A stretch of 64,000 nt of DNA from assembly GCF_020150815.1 (NCBI RefSeq), contig NZ_CP083724.1:248001-312000 (forward strand), written 5' to 3'. The notes beneath the pieces were generated by a model. It was not told the origin of the DNA. It did not search any database and saw only the letters and a program-made list of their open reading frames with translations. Origin of the DNA: Haloprofundus salilacus (GTDB lineage Archaea; Halobacteriota; Halobacteria; Halobacteriales; Haloferacaceae). The position numbers and the translations under genes were made by a program. How positions within the stretch are numbered: position 1 is the stretch's first letter; every line of letters begins with the position of its first letter. Below are positions 1-9,840 of the stretch, in pieces.

Positions 1-1618
1 TACTCTCCTCGTACTTCGTCACGTCCTCTGTGTGGAGCGGGCCGAACGCCGACGAGACGATGTTGAACCCGGTCTCCGGGAAGCCGAACAGAATCTGGTC
101 GACGATGGGCGTCCGCGGGATGGTTTCGACCAGCGCCTTCCGCAGCTGTTTGTCGTCGAGACCTTGTTCGCGCTCGTTCGGCGTGAACATCCAGAACGTC
201 GGCGCGGTCTGGAACGTCGTCCCGATGTTCTCGTTGTCTTGGTTCTGGTCGAGGCTGCGGTCGATGCGACCGAACGGCTCGTAGTTGAGGTCGCCGTTGA
301 TGAGGTTCTCCCACACCGTCGACGCCTCGGGGATGACGCGCCAGAACCGCTTTTCGAAGGAGACGGGCGCGAAGTGGTCGTCGAACTTCGTCATGCCGAA
401 CTCGCTTCCTTTCTCCCAGTAGTCGAACATCATCGGGCCGCTGCCGACCGGCTCTTGGATGTTCGCCTGGCTCGGATTGTCGCGGTCGGCCCACTTGTGT
501 TCGGGGATGATGGGCAGGAGGTTCGCGACCGCGAGGTTGAACGGACCGAGCGGCTGCGACATGTTGATGCGAACCGTCTGCTCGTCGACGACCTCGGCGT
601 TGTCGATGTACTGCGACTGCGTCGAGTACAGCGGCACCTCGTTCTCGCTGATGTAGTTGTACGTGAACGCGACGTCCTCGGCGGTGAGGTCTTCGCCGTC
701 GTGCCACGAGTGGTCGGTGCGGATGGTGTACTCCATCGTGGTCTCGTCGACCCGGTTCCAGTCCGTCGCGAGGCTGACCTCGGGGTCGGGCTCTGCGTTG
801 TTGTTGAGCTGGACCAAGAAGTCGTACATCATGTTGAACTGGTAGACGTGCTTGCTCTCGTCGTTGTGGCCGAGCACGTTCATCGTCGAGAGCGTCTCGG
901 GCCAATAGCCCTTCAGGGTGTTCTCGCCGCCCTTCATCTCCAGGTTGATCATCGTCCAGTAGGAGTTGAAGCCGTTGGCGAGGTCCGCCTGCCAGTTGCC
1001 GACCTGATTTTTGTTGTAGATGGCCGCCTGTGGCATGTGCGTGATGGGCATCGTCGGCACGTCGTCCATCAGCGTCTTTTGGATCTCGTGCGCCTGGTTG
1101 ATTCGGGTGTCGGGGTCCGGTTCGGCCAGGTAGCTCTGCATCATCTCGTCGAGGTCGGGGTTCTCGTAGCCGGAGTAGTTACCCTGACCCGGACCGGTGT
1201 TCCCGGAGTTGAACAGGTTGTTCAGTTCCGTCACCGGTTCCGAAACGAAGAACGTGTGCCACGTCGCGAAGCTGTAGTTGTACTCCTCGGACACGCGGCT
1301 GAACAAGGTACCCCATTCGAGAACGTCGACCTCCATATCCAGTCCGAGGTCGCTGAACTGGTCCGCGATGAGGTTTATCGCGTCGTGTCTCGGGGGGTTG
1401 TAGCTCTGCGCGTTGTTGACGTAGGTGTACGTGGAAAGGCCCGAACCCGCGCTAGCACCTTCGTTGTCGCCGCTCCCGTTCCCGTTTCCGCTTTTGTTTC
1501 CGCCGTCGTTCTCGTTTCCTCCGGCACAACCGGCTAAGGCCGTCATACCCGCGACTCCGCCCGCCGTCGCTGCTTTTAGAAATCTCCGCCGATTTACGTG
1601 ATTGGTATCCTCTGGCAT
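1..1618 (-). CDS. ABC transporter substrate-binding lipoprotein, SBP family 5 (peptide/solute), incomplete at left edge, apparently permuted
   Basis: The reading frame starts at ATG 1618 and runs off the left edge, so the C-terminus is missing. Residues 8-35 form a twin-arginine lipoprotein signal (NRRRFLKAATAGG... ending in the lipobox LAGC), followed by a Gly/Asn/Ser linker, so the protein should be anchored outside the membrane and deliver a solute, probably a peptide or similar, to an ABC permease encoded beyond the window. The domain order is unusual. The segment normally found at the C-terminus of family 5 proteins (IADQFSDLGLDMEVDV..., GYENPDLDEMMQSY, then VPTMPITHMPQAAIYNKN) comes first, at about residues 60-210. 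The usual N-terminal lobe (EPDPEVSLATDWNR, SWHDGEDLTAEDVAFTYNYI) follows. Family assignment is secure; the permutation is my reading of motif order. Confidence 0.85.
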   Translation of the reverse strand, partial: MPEDTNHVNRRRFLKAATAGGVAGMTALAGCAGGNENDGGNKSGNGNGSGDNEGASAGSGLSTYTYVNNAQSYNPPRHDAINLIADQFSDLGLDMEVDVLEWGTLFSRVSEEYNYSFATWHTFFVSEPVTELNNLFNSGNTGPGQGNYSGYENPDLDEMMQSYLAEPDPDTRINQAHEIQKTLMDDVPTMPITHMPQAAIYNKNQVGNWQADLANGFNSYWTMINLEMKGGENTLKGYWPETLSTMNVLGHNDESKHVYQFNMMYDFLVQLNNNAEPDPEVSLATDWNRVDETTMEYTIRTDHSWHDGEDLTAEDVAFTYNYISENEVPLYSTQSQYIDNAEVVDEQTVRINMSQPLGPFNLAVANLLPIIPEHKWADRDNPSQANIQEPVGSGPMMFDYWEKGSEFGMTKFDDHFAPVSFEKRFWRVIPEASTVWENLINGDLNYEPFGRIDRSLDQNQDNENIGTTFQTAPTFWMFTPNEREQGLDDKQLRKALVETIPRTPIVDQILFGFPETGFNIVSSAFGPLHTEDVTKYEES

Positions 1619-1642
1619 GTTTGTGAGTATCTTTAACGGTAA

Positions 1643-1651
1643 CATAAATAT
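1643..1651 (-). promoter_or_regulatory. TATA-like box for the substrate-binding protein gene
   Basis: On the minus strand the sequence reads ATATTTATG about 25-33 bases upstream of ATG 1618. That is the usual spacing from an archaeal TATA box to a transcription start, so the mRNA is probably leaderless. No Shine-Dalgarno sequence is seen before this start. Confidence 0.5.
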
Positions 1652-1817
1652 CTTTCCACCTGTTCTGTCGTATGAGCAGGATAAACAAGAATCTACATGA
1701 TTAAAACCGAACCCGTTGAGCCATAGCTGACATATTTGTCGAATTTTGTCCGGAATCAACGCCGATGTCGGAGAGAAACCAGAAGACTATTGTGAAAAGA
1801 TATCACACCCCACTTCG

Positions 1818-3197
1818 ATGACCGAACTGCCAGATGCAGTCGTGGGTAGCGCCTACCGGAGTACGGTCGGGTGGGACCTCTTGGCCGAGTTAGAGGATCT
1901 GAACGACCGGATGCCGGGACACGAGGGCGAACGGGTGGGGGCGGACCTCGTGGCCGAAGCGTTCGAGGCGGTCGGACTCGACGACGTCTCGTTGGACCCG
2001 TTTCCCATCCCGGCGTGGTGGCGCGGCGACGCGAGCCTCACCGTCGCGCACGGAGACCGAGAGACGACGTTCGCTCGCTCGCACGAACTCGTCGAGTTGC
2101 CGGGGACGCCGTCGGGCGAGGTAACGGGCAAACTCGTGGACATGGGGTACGGTCTCCCCGAGGACTTCGAGGGCGTCGACCTCACGGGCGACATCGCGAT
2201 GGCGTCCAGCCTCACCCCCGACGACTACGGCCGGTGGGTCCACCGGTCGGAGAAGTACCACTACGCCGCCGAATCCGGGGCTGCGGCGTTCGTCTTCTAC
2301 AACCACATCGAGGGGGCGCTGCCGCCGACCGGAAACATCGGGAGTGTGAACGGACCGGGCCCGATTCCGGCCATCGGCGCGAGCAAAGAGACGGGCGCGC
2401 GACTCCAGCGGTACTGCGACGACGGCACCGTTGAGGCCGATCTGTCCGTCGCGGCAGAGGTCGGCCGCAGCACCTCCCACAACGTCGAAGCGACGGTCGG
2501 TCCCGAAACCGACGAAGCGGTGTTGTTCACAGCGCACGTCGACGGCCACGACGTGGGAACGGCCGCCAACGACAACGGGTTCGGAACCGCCATGGTCGTC
2601 GAAGTCGGCAAGATGCTGGCGCAGGTCGCAGACGAACTGGAGACGAAGGTCCGCCTCGTCGTCTTCGGCGCCGAGGAGACCGGCCTGTACGGCTCGTACT
2701 ACTGGAGCCACACCCACGACTTGGACGACGTGAAGTGCATCGTCAACGTTGACGGCGCGGGCTACTCGCGGAATCTCGAAATCCACAGTCACGGTTTCGA
2801 GGCGGTGGCCGACGCGTTCGACGCCGTCAGCGAGGAGTACGAGATTCCCGTCCACACCGAAGACGGGATTCGACCGAACAGCGACCACTGGCCGTTCGTT
2901 CAGCGCGGCGTCGCGGGCGTCCAAGGTCGGTCCTCCTCGGACGGTAGCGGCCGCGGGTGGGGCCATACGCACGGCGACACGCTCGACAAACTCGACGTGC
3001 GCGACCTGCGGGACATGTCGATTCTCTGCGCCGCGGGCGTCGCGCGACTCGCCCGAAGCGACGTCGAAGTCGACCACGTGGACGACGAAAAGATAAAGCG
3101 AGCGTGTCTGGACGAGGGCTTCGACGTAGGGATGAAGGCGACGGACTCGTGGCCGTGGGGTGAGCCGAAGGACTGGCCCTGGGCGGACGAACTGTAG
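1818..3197 (+). CDS. M28 family zinc aminopeptidase with PA domain
   Basis: A 459-residue metallopeptidase. A protease-associated insert lies at about residues 95-205 (AAAFVFYNHIEG region) and the M28 catalytic domain at about 225-445. Metal-ligand motifs are visible in order: AHVDGHDVG with downstream AANDNG (His and bridging Asp), FGAEETGLYGS (catalytic Glu and ligand Glu), VNVDGAG (Asp) and HTHGDTLD (His). Members of this family release N-terminal residues from peptides or hydrolyse related amide bonds. There is no signal peptide, so it should act in the cytoplasm. It is divergent from the substrate-binding protein at 1618, which suggests use of imported peptides or amides. The frame is open from a TTG at 1746, but ATG 1818 fits the start of homology better. 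Confidence 0.85.
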   Translation: MTELPDAVVGSAYRSTVGWDLLAELEDLNDRMPGHEGERVGADLVAEAFEAVGLDDVSLDPFPIPAWWRGDASLTVAHGDRETTFARSHELVELPGTPSGEVTGKLVDMGYGLPEDFEGVDLTGDIAMASSLTPDDYGRWVHRSEKYHYAAESGAAAFVFYNHIEGALPPTGNIGSVNGPGPIPAIGASKETGARLQRYCDDGTVEADLSVAAEVGRSTSHNVEATVGPETDEAVLFTAHVDGHDVGTAANDNGFGTAMVVEVGKMLAQVADELETKVRLVVFGAEETGLYGSYYWSHTHDLDDVKCIVNVDGAGYSRNLEIHSHGFEAVADAFDAVSEEYEIPVHTEDGIRPNSDHWPFVQRGVAGVQGRSSSDGSGRGWGHTHGDTLDKLDVRDLRDMSILCAAGVARLARSDVEVDHVDDEKIKRACLDEGFDVGMKATDSWPWGEPKDWPWADEL

Positions 3198-3459
3198 TCC
3201 GTTCGCAGGTCGTCGTCGCGGCCCTCACCGAGGTCGAACTCGAACACTCGGACTCACATTAATATAGTGTCTGTATACTAGTCGTAAATTGAAAACTGAT
3301 ATAGGAAAAACATAGCGTACTGGGTGAAGGCCGAATACATTCGTACTCCAACCCAAGCAGTCGAACGTGAACGGGTACACCGGCGAACAGCGGCACCCAC
3401 GAATCGTCAGTATCAGAGACGATACCGCTCGCCGCTGCGACTCGTTCGCGAGGAAATCC

Positions 3460-3894
3460 TCACAGCTGCTTCCTCATGCACGTGGCCGTCGTCGGGCACA
3501 GGTCGTCGAACTCGGTAGTCCGGCGAATCGTCGCCGGTGCGTCGGCCCGTCGTATCTCTCTGTAGCCGAGATTCGCGAAGAACCGCGGCGCGGTCGTGGT
3601 GAGGAGATAGAGCGTCTCGACACCCTCACTCCGCGCTTCGGTTTCAAGTGCTCCGCACAGTTGCTTTCCGAACCCCTCTCCCCGCATCGACTGTTCGACG
3701 ACGACCGACCGGAGGAGACCGTCCGAGTCGTACGCTTCGATACCGCCGATGCCGAGCGTCTCGCTCCCGACGTACGCGACGTAAAAACAGTCCACCTTCG
3801 ACTGTACGTCCCGACACGGGAGACCGTTCCTCTCCAGCAGCCTCTCGAGGTACGCGACATCGTCGGCACCGACTCGCCGGAGTGTCACGCTCAT
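3460..3894 (-). CDS. GNAT N-acetyltransferase, ArsN2-like
   Basis: A 144-residue GNAT protein. It shows the acetyl-CoA loop (RGEGFGKQL after LLRSVVVEQSM) and the C-terminal hallmark of the arsenic-resistance acetyltransferase ArsN2 group: YLLTTTAPRFFANLGY, then TTEFDDLCPTTA with a conserved Cys. Members of that group are found in ars operons and some acetylate organic arsenicals. No other arsenic gene is present here, and the next gene encodes an ectoine-hydrolase homologue. A different amine substrate, for example a diamino acid intermediate, is therefore possible but unproven. ATG 3894 was chosen because the longer frame to 4062 adds only low-quality sequence that overlaps the next gene's promoter. 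Confidence 0.75.
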   Translation of the reverse strand: MSVTLRRVGADDVAYLERLLERNGLPCRDVQSKVDCFYVAYVGSETLGIGGIEAYDSDGLLRSVVVEQSMRGEGFGKQLCGALETEARSEGVETLYLLTTTAPRFFANLGYREIRRADAPATIRRTTEFDDLCPTTATCMRKQL

Positions 3895-4054
3895 ACGTGA
3901 CGTACCGCCCGGTACGGCTAATACTTTTTCTCGAACCGACGAGATCGACCGTGTCATCGTTTTCGACAGATTTTGGCCGCTGTCGGGTCCGTCACCTAGT
4001 TGCAGTCGCTCGCGCGAATCCGAGTCCGCTATCCGTCCACGACTGGCAGCAGAA

Positions 4055-4094
4055 GTACACAAAATCCGTTTCTCACGTACACAAAAAAGTTATA
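4055..4094 (+). promoter_or_regulatory. Tandem GTACACAAAA operator-like repeats and TATA box of the ectoine-hydrolase gene
   Basis: Two copies of GTACACAAAA begin at 4055 and 4077, exactly 22 bases apart (about two helical turns). The second runs into an AT-rich box (GTTATA, 4089-4094) about 37 bases before ATG 4131. Related motifs occur upstream of other genes of the island at 10943-10960, 15074-15096, 17251-17260 and 17344-17360. A direct repeat on one helix face next to the TATA box fits control by a dimeric regulator. The regulator's identity is not shown by the sequence. Confidence 0.5.
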
Positions 4095-4130
4095 CAGTCG
4101 CTCCCCGAACCGACAAAGCGAGACGTTGTC

Positions 4131-5309
4131 ATGGACCAAGCGGTGTTCGATATAGCGGAGTACGACCGACGAATCGCCCGGACGAAAGCGCGGATGCGAG
4201 AGGAGGAGTTAGACGCCCTCGTCGTCAGTGATCCGGCGAACATGAACTACCTCACCGGCTACGACGGCTGGTCGTTCTACGTCCACCAGGCCGTCATACT
4301 CACTCCCGACCGGGACGAACCCATCTGGGTCGGTCGACAGATGGACGCGACCGGTGCGCGCGCGACGACGCGGCTCTCCGAGGAGAGCATCCGCCCCTAC
4401 AGCGACGACCACGTCCAGTCGCCGCGGGACCTCCACCCGATGGACTTCTTTGCGGGGGTGCTGTCAGACCTCGGCGTCGACGACGGCCGGATCGGTCTCG
4501 AAATGGACGCGTACTACTTCACCGCGAAGTCCTACACGCGCCTGCAGCAGAACCTCCCCGAAGCCGACTTCGAGGACATCACCTTACTCGTGAACTGGGT
4601 GCGCGTGAAGAAGTCCGAACAGGAACTGGAGTACATGGAGCAGGCCGCCCGCATCTCCGAGAACGCGATGCAGGCCGGTCTCGACGCCATCGGCGAGGGC
4701 GTCCCCGAGTACGAGGCGGCCGAAGCCATCTACTCGGCGCTCATCGACGGAACCGACGAGTACGGCGGCGACTACCCGGCCATCGTACCGCTGATGCCGT
4801 CGGGCGACTACACGGGCACGCCGCACCTGACGTGGACCGACCGCCCCTTCAGGAACGGCGACCCGGTGCTCATCGAACTGTCGGGCTGTCGGCACCGCTA
4901 CCACTCGCCGCTCGCGCGGACGACGTTCGTCGGCGACCCGCCCTCGGAGGTCGAGGAGACCGCCGAAATCGTCGTCGAGGGGATGGAGGCTGCGCTCGAC
5001 GCCGTCGAACCCGGCGTCACCTGCGAGTCGGTCGAGAAGGCGTGGCGCGACACCATCGCGAAGTACGGCGTCGAGAAGGCCGACCGCATCGGCTACTCGA
5101 TGGGGCTGGGCTACCCGCCGGACTGGGGCGAGCACACCGCGAGTCTTCGTCCCGGCGACGAGACGGTGCTCGAAGAGAACATGACGTTCCACACCATTCC
5201 GGGACTCTGGTTCGACGATTTCGGCGTCGAACTCAGCGAGACGTTCCGCGTCACGTCGACCGGCGCCGAACCGCTCGCCGACTTCCCGCGACGGCTGTTC
5301 ACCGCGTGA
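4131..5309 (+). CDS. doeA: Ectoine hydrolase-like M24 family protein (DoeA/EutD homologue)
   Basis: A 392-residue pita-bread-fold protein of the M24/creatinase group. Features shared with bacterial DoeA/EutD include [17 protein letters not shown] near residue 40, [14 protein letters not shown] and APHLTW-like [10 protein letters not shown] in the middle, RYHSPLAR near residue 256 in place of a metal-binding Asp pair, and [17 protein letters not shown] near residue 326. DoeA opens the ectoine ring to give N-alpha-acetyl-2,4-diaminobutyrate. Creatinase-type members lack the two-metal site of true Xaa-Pro peptidases, which fits the residues seen here. The gene is followed two bases later by glutamate dehydrogenase. 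Diaminobutyrate aminotransferase-like, BCCT and AOR genes are close by, which supports a solute-degradation role. The exact substrate (ectoine, hydroxyectoine or a relative) is inferred. Confidence 0.8.
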   Translation: MDQAVFDIAEYDRRIARTKARMREEELDALVVSDPANMNYLTGYDGWSFYVHQAVILTPDRDEPIWVGRQMDATGARATTRLSEESIRPYSDDHVQSPRDLHPMDFFAGVLSDLGVDDGRIGLEMDAYYFTAKSYTRLQQNLPEADFEDITLLVNWVRVKKSEQELEYMEQAARISENAMQAGLDAIGEGVPEYEAAEAIYSALIDGTDEYGGDYPAIVPLMPSGDYTGTPHLTWTDRPFRNGDPVLIELSGCRHRYHSPLARTTFVGDPPSEVEETAEIVVEGMEAALDAVEPGVTCESVEKAWRDTIAKYGVEKADRIGYSMGLGYPPDWGEHTASLRPGDETVLEENMTFHTIPGLWFDDFGVELSETFRVTSTGAEPLADFPRRLFTA

Positions 5310-5311
5310 TT

Positions 5312-6607
5312 ATGACCGCAAAAAATTCGGACGGAACCGCGTCCGAGGCGAGCGACACCGCCGATGCAGAGTCGACGCTATCGAACGCCCGCCGACAGCT
5401 CGAACGCGCGGCAGCGCACGTCGACATCGACTCGGGCGTCGTCGAGCGATTGAAACACCCGACCCGAGTGCAGCGGGTATCCGTCCCGCTGCGCCGCGAC
5501 GACGGGTCGCTGGAGGTGTACACCGGGTTCCGCGCCCAGCACGACGACGTTCGCGGTCCCTACAAGGGCGGCCTGCGCTACCACCCGGAGGTGAACGCCG
5601 AGGAGTGCATCGGCCTGTCGATGTGGATGACGTGGAAGTGCGCAGTGATGGACCTCCCGTTCGGCGGCGGGAAGGGTGGCATCGCCGTCGACCCGAAGAC
5701 GCTCTCGACGAAGGAGCGCGAGCGACTCACCCGGCGCTTCGCCGAGGAGATACGCAACGCCATCGGCCCGAAGAAGGACGTTCCCGCGCCCGACATGGGG
5801 ACGGACTCGCAGACAATGGCGTGGTTCATGGACGCCTACTCGATGCAGGAGGGCGAGACGACGCCGGGCGTCGTCACCGGCAAGCCGCCGTCCATCGGCG
5901 GGTCGTACGGCCGCGAGGAGGCGCCTGGTCGGAGTGTCGCCATCGTGACGCGCGAGGCCGTCAACTACTACGACTGGGAGATCGAAGAGACGACCGTCGC
6001 CGTCCAGGGGTTCGGTAGCGTCGGCGCGAACGCCGCCCGCCTCCTCGACGAGTGGGGCGCGAAGATCGTCGCCGTCAGCGACGTCGACGGCGCCATCTAC
6101 GATCCCGCCGGTCTCGACACGAACGACGTCGAGAGCCACGAGGAGCGGCCAGGGATGGTCTCCGGCTACGACGCCCCGAAGACGCTCACGAACGCCGAGT
6201 TGCTCGAACTCGACGTCGACGTCCTCGTTCCGGCAGCCGTCAGCAACGCAATCACCGTCGACAACGTCGACGACGTGCGGGCAGGAATGGTCGTCGAGGG
6301 AGCCAACGGGCCGACGACGTTCGCCGCCGACACGATTCTCGAAGAGCGAGGCGTCCCCGTGATTCCGGACATCCTCGCGAACGCGGGCGGCGTCACCGTC
6401 TCGTACTTCGAGTGGCTCCAGGACATCAACCGTCGGGCGTGGCCGCTCGACCGCGTCAACGACGAACTGGAGACGGAGATGCTGAAGGCGTGGAACGCGG
6501 TCCGCGCGGAGGTCGACGAGCGCGATCTGACGTGGCGCGACGCCGCCTACGCGGTGGCGCTCTCGCGCATCGGCGAAGCGAAGGCGACGCGCGGACTGTG
6601 GCCCTGA
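5312..6607 (+). CDS. gdhB: Glu/Leu/Phe/Val dehydrogenase (glutamate dehydrogenase)
   Basis: A 431-residue NAD(P)-dependent glutamate dehydrogenase. The substrate lysine motifs are present ([24 protein letters not shown]), as is PAPDMGTD, followed by a Rossmann domain with [10 protein letters not shown] at about residue 230 and [12 protein letters not shown] near the end. It interconverts glutamate with 2-oxoglutarate and ammonia. It starts two bases after the ectoine-hydrolase stop, so the two are almost certainly co-transcribed. It would regenerate 2-oxoglutarate for the aminotransferases of the island while releasing ammonium. Haloarchaea usually carry several paralogues, so the gene letter is tentative. 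Confidence 0.88.
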   Translation: MTAKNSDGTASEASDTADAESTLSNARRQLERAAAHVDIDSGVVERLKHPTRVQRVSVPLRRDDGSLEVYTGFRAQHDDVRGPYKGGLRYHPEVNAEECIGLSMWMTWKCAVMDLPFGGGKGGIAVDPKTLSTKERERLTRRFAEEIRNAIGPKKDVPAPDMGTDSQTMAWFMDAYSMQEGETTPGVVTGKPPSIGGSYGREEAPGRSVAIVTREAVNYYDWEIEETTVAVQGFGSVGANAARLLDEWGAKIVAVSDVDGAIYDPAGLDTNDVESHEERPGMVSGYDAPKTLTNAELLELDVDVLVPAAVSNAITVDNVDDVRAGMVVEGANGPTTFAADTILEERGVPVIPDILANAGGVTVSYFEWLQDINRRAWPLDRVNDELETEMLKAWNAVRAEVDERDLTWRDAAYAVALSRIGEAKATRGLWP

Positions 6608-6657
6608 CGTCGGGTCGGCGCTGACGGCTCCAGCTTCCCGCGCAGCGCTGATTTTCC

Positions 6658-9600
6658 TCAGCGGTTCAGCGCCTCGGCGACTTTCTCGACCGGATGCGGC
6701 GGCTCCAGTGCGGCTTCGCCGCGGTCACCCAGTTGCGTCCGACACGACGCGCCGGGGGCGACGACGACGTCGCCGCCGCTCTCGTCGACCTGGTCGTAGA
6801 GGATGCTGGCGATGGCCTCGCTCATCGAGTAGTGTTCAGCCTCGTAGCCGAAGCTCCCGGCCATGCCACAGCATCCGGAGTCGAGTGGGTCGACCTCGTA
6901 CCCGGCACGTCGGAGCACGCCGACGGCGTGGTGGTCTTTCCGCGTCGCCTTCTGGTGGCAGTGGCCGTGGTAGGTCAGCGACTCGGCGGGCGCAGACAGC
7001 GGCAGCGCCTCGTCGAGTCGGAACACGTCGAGGTACTCCATGACACCGTAGGTGTTCGCCGCCACGGCCTTGAGGTCCTTGAGGGGGACCGACCGGTTCG
7101 AATCGCACGCGTCCCGCGACTCGCCTAGTAGGTCGAGATAATCCGACTGGAGCATCACCGCGTCGGAGGGTTCGACGAGGACGACGTCCCAGCCGTCGGC
7201 GACGCGAGGAGCCAGCGCCGCCACGTTCGTCGCGGCGCGCTCTCGGGAACGGTCGAGAAAACCCTTCGAGTGGGCGGGCCGACCGGTCGAGGTGACGTCC
7301 TCGGGGAGTGCGACGTGGACGCCCGCCGATTCGAGCACGCGGACAGCCGCCTTCCCAGCCTCGGGGTGATTATAGTTCGTGTACGTGTCCGGGAACAGCA
7401 GCACCCGTCTGTCGGCTGCCGACACCGGGACGCGGGAGCCGCCACGCTCGTCGAACCAGTCGACGAACGTCTCGCGGCGGAACGTCGGCAGCGAGCGCTC
7501 TCGGGCGATGCCGACGGTCTTCTCCAGCAGCGTCCGCGCACCCGGAAGTTTCGCCGCCCAGTTCGAGACGGGGGCGAGCGCCGATCCGAGAGCGTTGAGT
7601 CGGTCGACCTCCGAGAACAGGTGGTCACGGAGGCTCGCGCCGTGGCGCTCGTGGTGGGCGTGTTCGACCTCGGCTTTGAGCTTCGCCATGTCGACCTCGC
7701 TGGGGCAGTCGCGCGCGCACCCCTTACAGCCGACACAGAGGTCCATCACCTCCCGCACGAACGCCACGTCGTGACTCTCCTCGGAGAGGTCGCCGCTCAT
7801 CGCCTGTCTGAGCATGTTCGCCCGCCCGCGGGTCGAGAGGCTCTCCTCCTCGGCGGCGCGGTAGGTCGGACACATCACGCCGCCTGTGGTGTCTTGCTTC
7901 CCCCGACAGCCGCCACAGCCGTGACAGAGTTCGGCCATCCCTTGAAAGCCGTTCGCCGTGTCCCACCGGAGCGCGGGGTCGAAGCCAGGGTCGAACTCGT
8001 ACTCCGGGTCGAATCGCAGATTCTCGGCCATCGAGACGGCGTCGGCGCGCGGCGGCGCGTCCGCCGGTCGCGTCTCCGACTCGGCGTAACCGCAGACCTG
8101 CCCGGGGTTCAACAGCCAGTCGGGATCGAACGTCGTCTTCAAGTCGCGGAACGCCCGCCAGAGTCGGTCACCGTACAGTTTGCGGTTCCACTGGGTCCGC
8201 GCGCGGCCGTCGCCGTGTTCGCCTGAGACGCTGCCGCCGAACTCGACGACGAAGTCGGTCACCGCGTCGGCGATTGTCTCGAACGTCTCCCGCCCCTCGA
8301 CGGTCTTGGTGTTGACGAGCGGGCGCACGTGGAGGACGCCGGGGCCGGCGTGCGCGTAGAAACTCGTGTTCGCGTCGTGGTCGTCGATGACCTCGCGGAA
8401 CCGCTCGACGTACTCCGGGAGTCGCTCCGCCGGAACCGCGCAGTCCTCGATGAACGAGATGTGCTTCTCGTCGGTCGTCCGCGACAGCAGGATGGGCGCG
8501 GCCGCCTTCCGCATCTTCCAGAGTCCCGCGCGCTCCGCGGCGTCGTGGGCCTCCAGTGCCGCGAACGCGCGAGCGTCGTCGGCGGGTTCGACGCTCTCGG
8601 ACGGCGTCGTCTCGGGGGTCGCCGACGGCACGCGCGAGGCGAGGAGATCCGCCACCTGCTGGCGACCGTGTTCTTCGGAGTCGGCGTAGAACTCGACCAG
8701 GAGCGCGCCGCGCGTCCCCTCCGGGAGCGACGCGGCGACATCGTGGAACTCGGCGGTCTCCAGCGCGAGGTCGATGAGCACGTCGTCGATGAGTTCGACG
8801 GCGGCGGGTCCGTGCTCGAGGATGGGCGCGACATCGGCGGCGGCGGCGTACACGTCTTCGTACGTTAACAGCGCGACCGCCTTCGTGTTCGGCACTAGTT
8901 CGAGCGAGACGGTCGCCTCGGTGACGATTGCGAGGGTTCCCTCGCTCCCGGCGAGCAGACGCGCGAGGTTGACAGTTCCCGCTTCGCTATCGGGGTCGAC
9001 TCGCGAGTCGTTGGGCGTGCGACGCTCGCCGCGCGCCTCGTCGACGAGCATGTCGAGGTTGTACCCCGAGACGTTGCGCTTCAGGTCGGGATACCGCGCG
9101 TCGATTTCCTCGGCCTCGTCGTCGAGGATGCGGACGACCTCTGCGTAGATGCGCGGCAGGAGGTCACTGTCGGGACCGTCGTCGCCCCACACCTCCGCGT
9201 CGGGGTCGGCCTTCTTGCGGAGTTCGTCGACCGCGATGTCGCCGAATCTCGTCACTGTCCCATCGGCGAGGACGACCTCCGCCTCCTCGACGTAGTAGTC
9301 AGTCTTGCCGTACACGAGCGAGTGCGCGCCGGTCGAGTTGTTGCCGATGGCGCCGCCGAGGACGCTCCGATCGCCCGCGGCCGGGTCGGGACCGAACTTC
9401 AGGCCGTGCGGAGCCGCGCGTTCGTTTAGCTCCGCGAGAATCGTTCCGGCCTGCGCAGTCGCTCTTCTTTCACCGGGGTCGACGTCGACGACGGCGTCCA
9501 TATAACGCGAAAAGTCGAGGACGACCGCCTCGTTGACGGCCTGTCCCGCGAGGCTTGTGCCGCCGCCGCGCGGGAGAACTGGAATCTCGCGCTGGGCGCA

Positions 9601-9831
9601 GTAATCGACGACTGCGGCGACGTCCGCCGTCGACGTCGGGAAGACGACGCCGACGGGGGTCACCTCGTAGGCTGAGGCGTCGGTCGCGTACAGCTGTCGC
9701 GTATACTCGTCGAAGCGAACGTCGCCGTCGACGCGCGATTCGAGATCGCGGACGAGACCCGGGCGGTCGACGTCGCCGCCGGCGTACTCGTACTTTGCAC
9801 GGGGGTCGGCGGAGGAGTCTGTCGCGGTCAT
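6658..9831 (-). CDS. FAD-linked oxidase / Fe-S (CCG-domain) fusion, D-lactate/2-hydroxyglutarate dehydrogenase type
   Basis: A 1057-residue fusion. Residues about 35-260 are the PCMH-type FAD-binding domain (LPRGGGTSLAGQAV; GAIGNNSTGAHSLVYG). Residues about 260-570 are the FAD-oxidase C-terminal domain. A ferredoxin-like segment with paired Cys clusters follows (CHGCGGCRGK and CVGCKGCARDCPSEVD). The tail holds CCG-type motifs (HGHCHQKA; DSGCCGMAGSFGYE). Such GlcD-GlpC fusions oxidise D-2-hydroxyacids and pass electrons to the respiratory chain. It lies nine bases after the D-2-hydroxyacid dehydrogenase stop on the same strand. The pair probably handles one hydroxyacid intermediate; which one is not visible. 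Confidence 0.87.
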   Translation of the reverse strand: MTATDSSADPRAKYEYAGGDVDRPGLVRDLESRVDGDVRFDEYTRQLYATDASAYEVTPVGVVFPTSTADVAAVVDYCAQREIPVLPRGGGTSLAGQAVNEAVVLDFSRYMDAVVDVDPGERRATAQAGTILAELNERAAPHGLKFGPDPAAGDRSVLGGAIGNNSTGAHSLVYGKTDYYVEEAEVVLADGTVTRFGDIAVDELRKKADPDAEVWGDDGPDSDLLPRIYAEVVRILDDEAEEIDARYPDLKRNVSGYNLDMLVDEARGERRTPNDSRVDPDSEAGTVNLARLLAGSEGTLAIVTEATVSLELVPNTKAVALLTYEDVYAAAADVAPILEHGPAAVELIDDVLIDLALETAEFHDVAASLPEGTRGALLVEFYADSEEHGRQQVADLLASRVPSATPETTPSESVEPADDARAFAALEAHDAAERAGLWKMRKAAAPILLSRTTDEKHISFIEDCAVPAERLPEYVERFREVIDDHDANTSFYAHAGPGVLHVRPLVNTKTVEGRETFETIADAVTDFVVEFGGSVSGEHGDGRARTQWNRKLYGDRLWRAFRDLKTTFDPDWLLNPGQVCGYAESETRPADAPPRADAVSMAENLRFDPEYEFDPGFDPALRWDTANGFQGMAELCHGCGGCRGKQDTTGGVMCPTYRAAEEESLSTRGRANMLRQAMSGDLSEESHDVAFVREVMDLCVGCKGCARDCPSEVDMAKLKAEVEHAHHERHGASLRDHLFSEVDRLNALGSALAPVSNWAAKLPGARTLLEKTVGIARERSLPTFRRETFVDWFDERGGSRVPVSAADRRVLLFPDTYTNYNHPEAGKAAVRVLESAGVHVALPEDVTSTGRPAHSKGFLDRSRERAATNVAALAPRVADGWDVVLVEPSDAVMLQSDYLDLLGESRDACDSNRSVPLKDLKAVAANTYGVMEYLDVFRLDEALPLSAPAESLTYHGHCHQKATRKDHHAVGVLRRAGYEVDPLDSGCCGMAGSFGYEAEHYSMSEAIASILYDQVDESGGDVVVAPGASCRTQLGDRGEAALEPPHPVEKVAEALNR

Positions 9832-9840
9832 CGACGGCGG

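Noticed and set aside
32-1537. Long plus-strand open frame (501 codons)
   Set aside because: It is antisense to the substrate-binding protein, whose minus-strand translation has a clear Tat signal and family motifs. The plus-strand translation is Val/Arg/Asp-rich noise.
1890-3077. Minus-strand 395-codon frame over the M28 peptidase
   Set aside because: The plus strand encodes all M28 metal-ligand motifs; the minus translation is Arg/Val/Asp-rich shadow sequence typical of GC-rich genomes.
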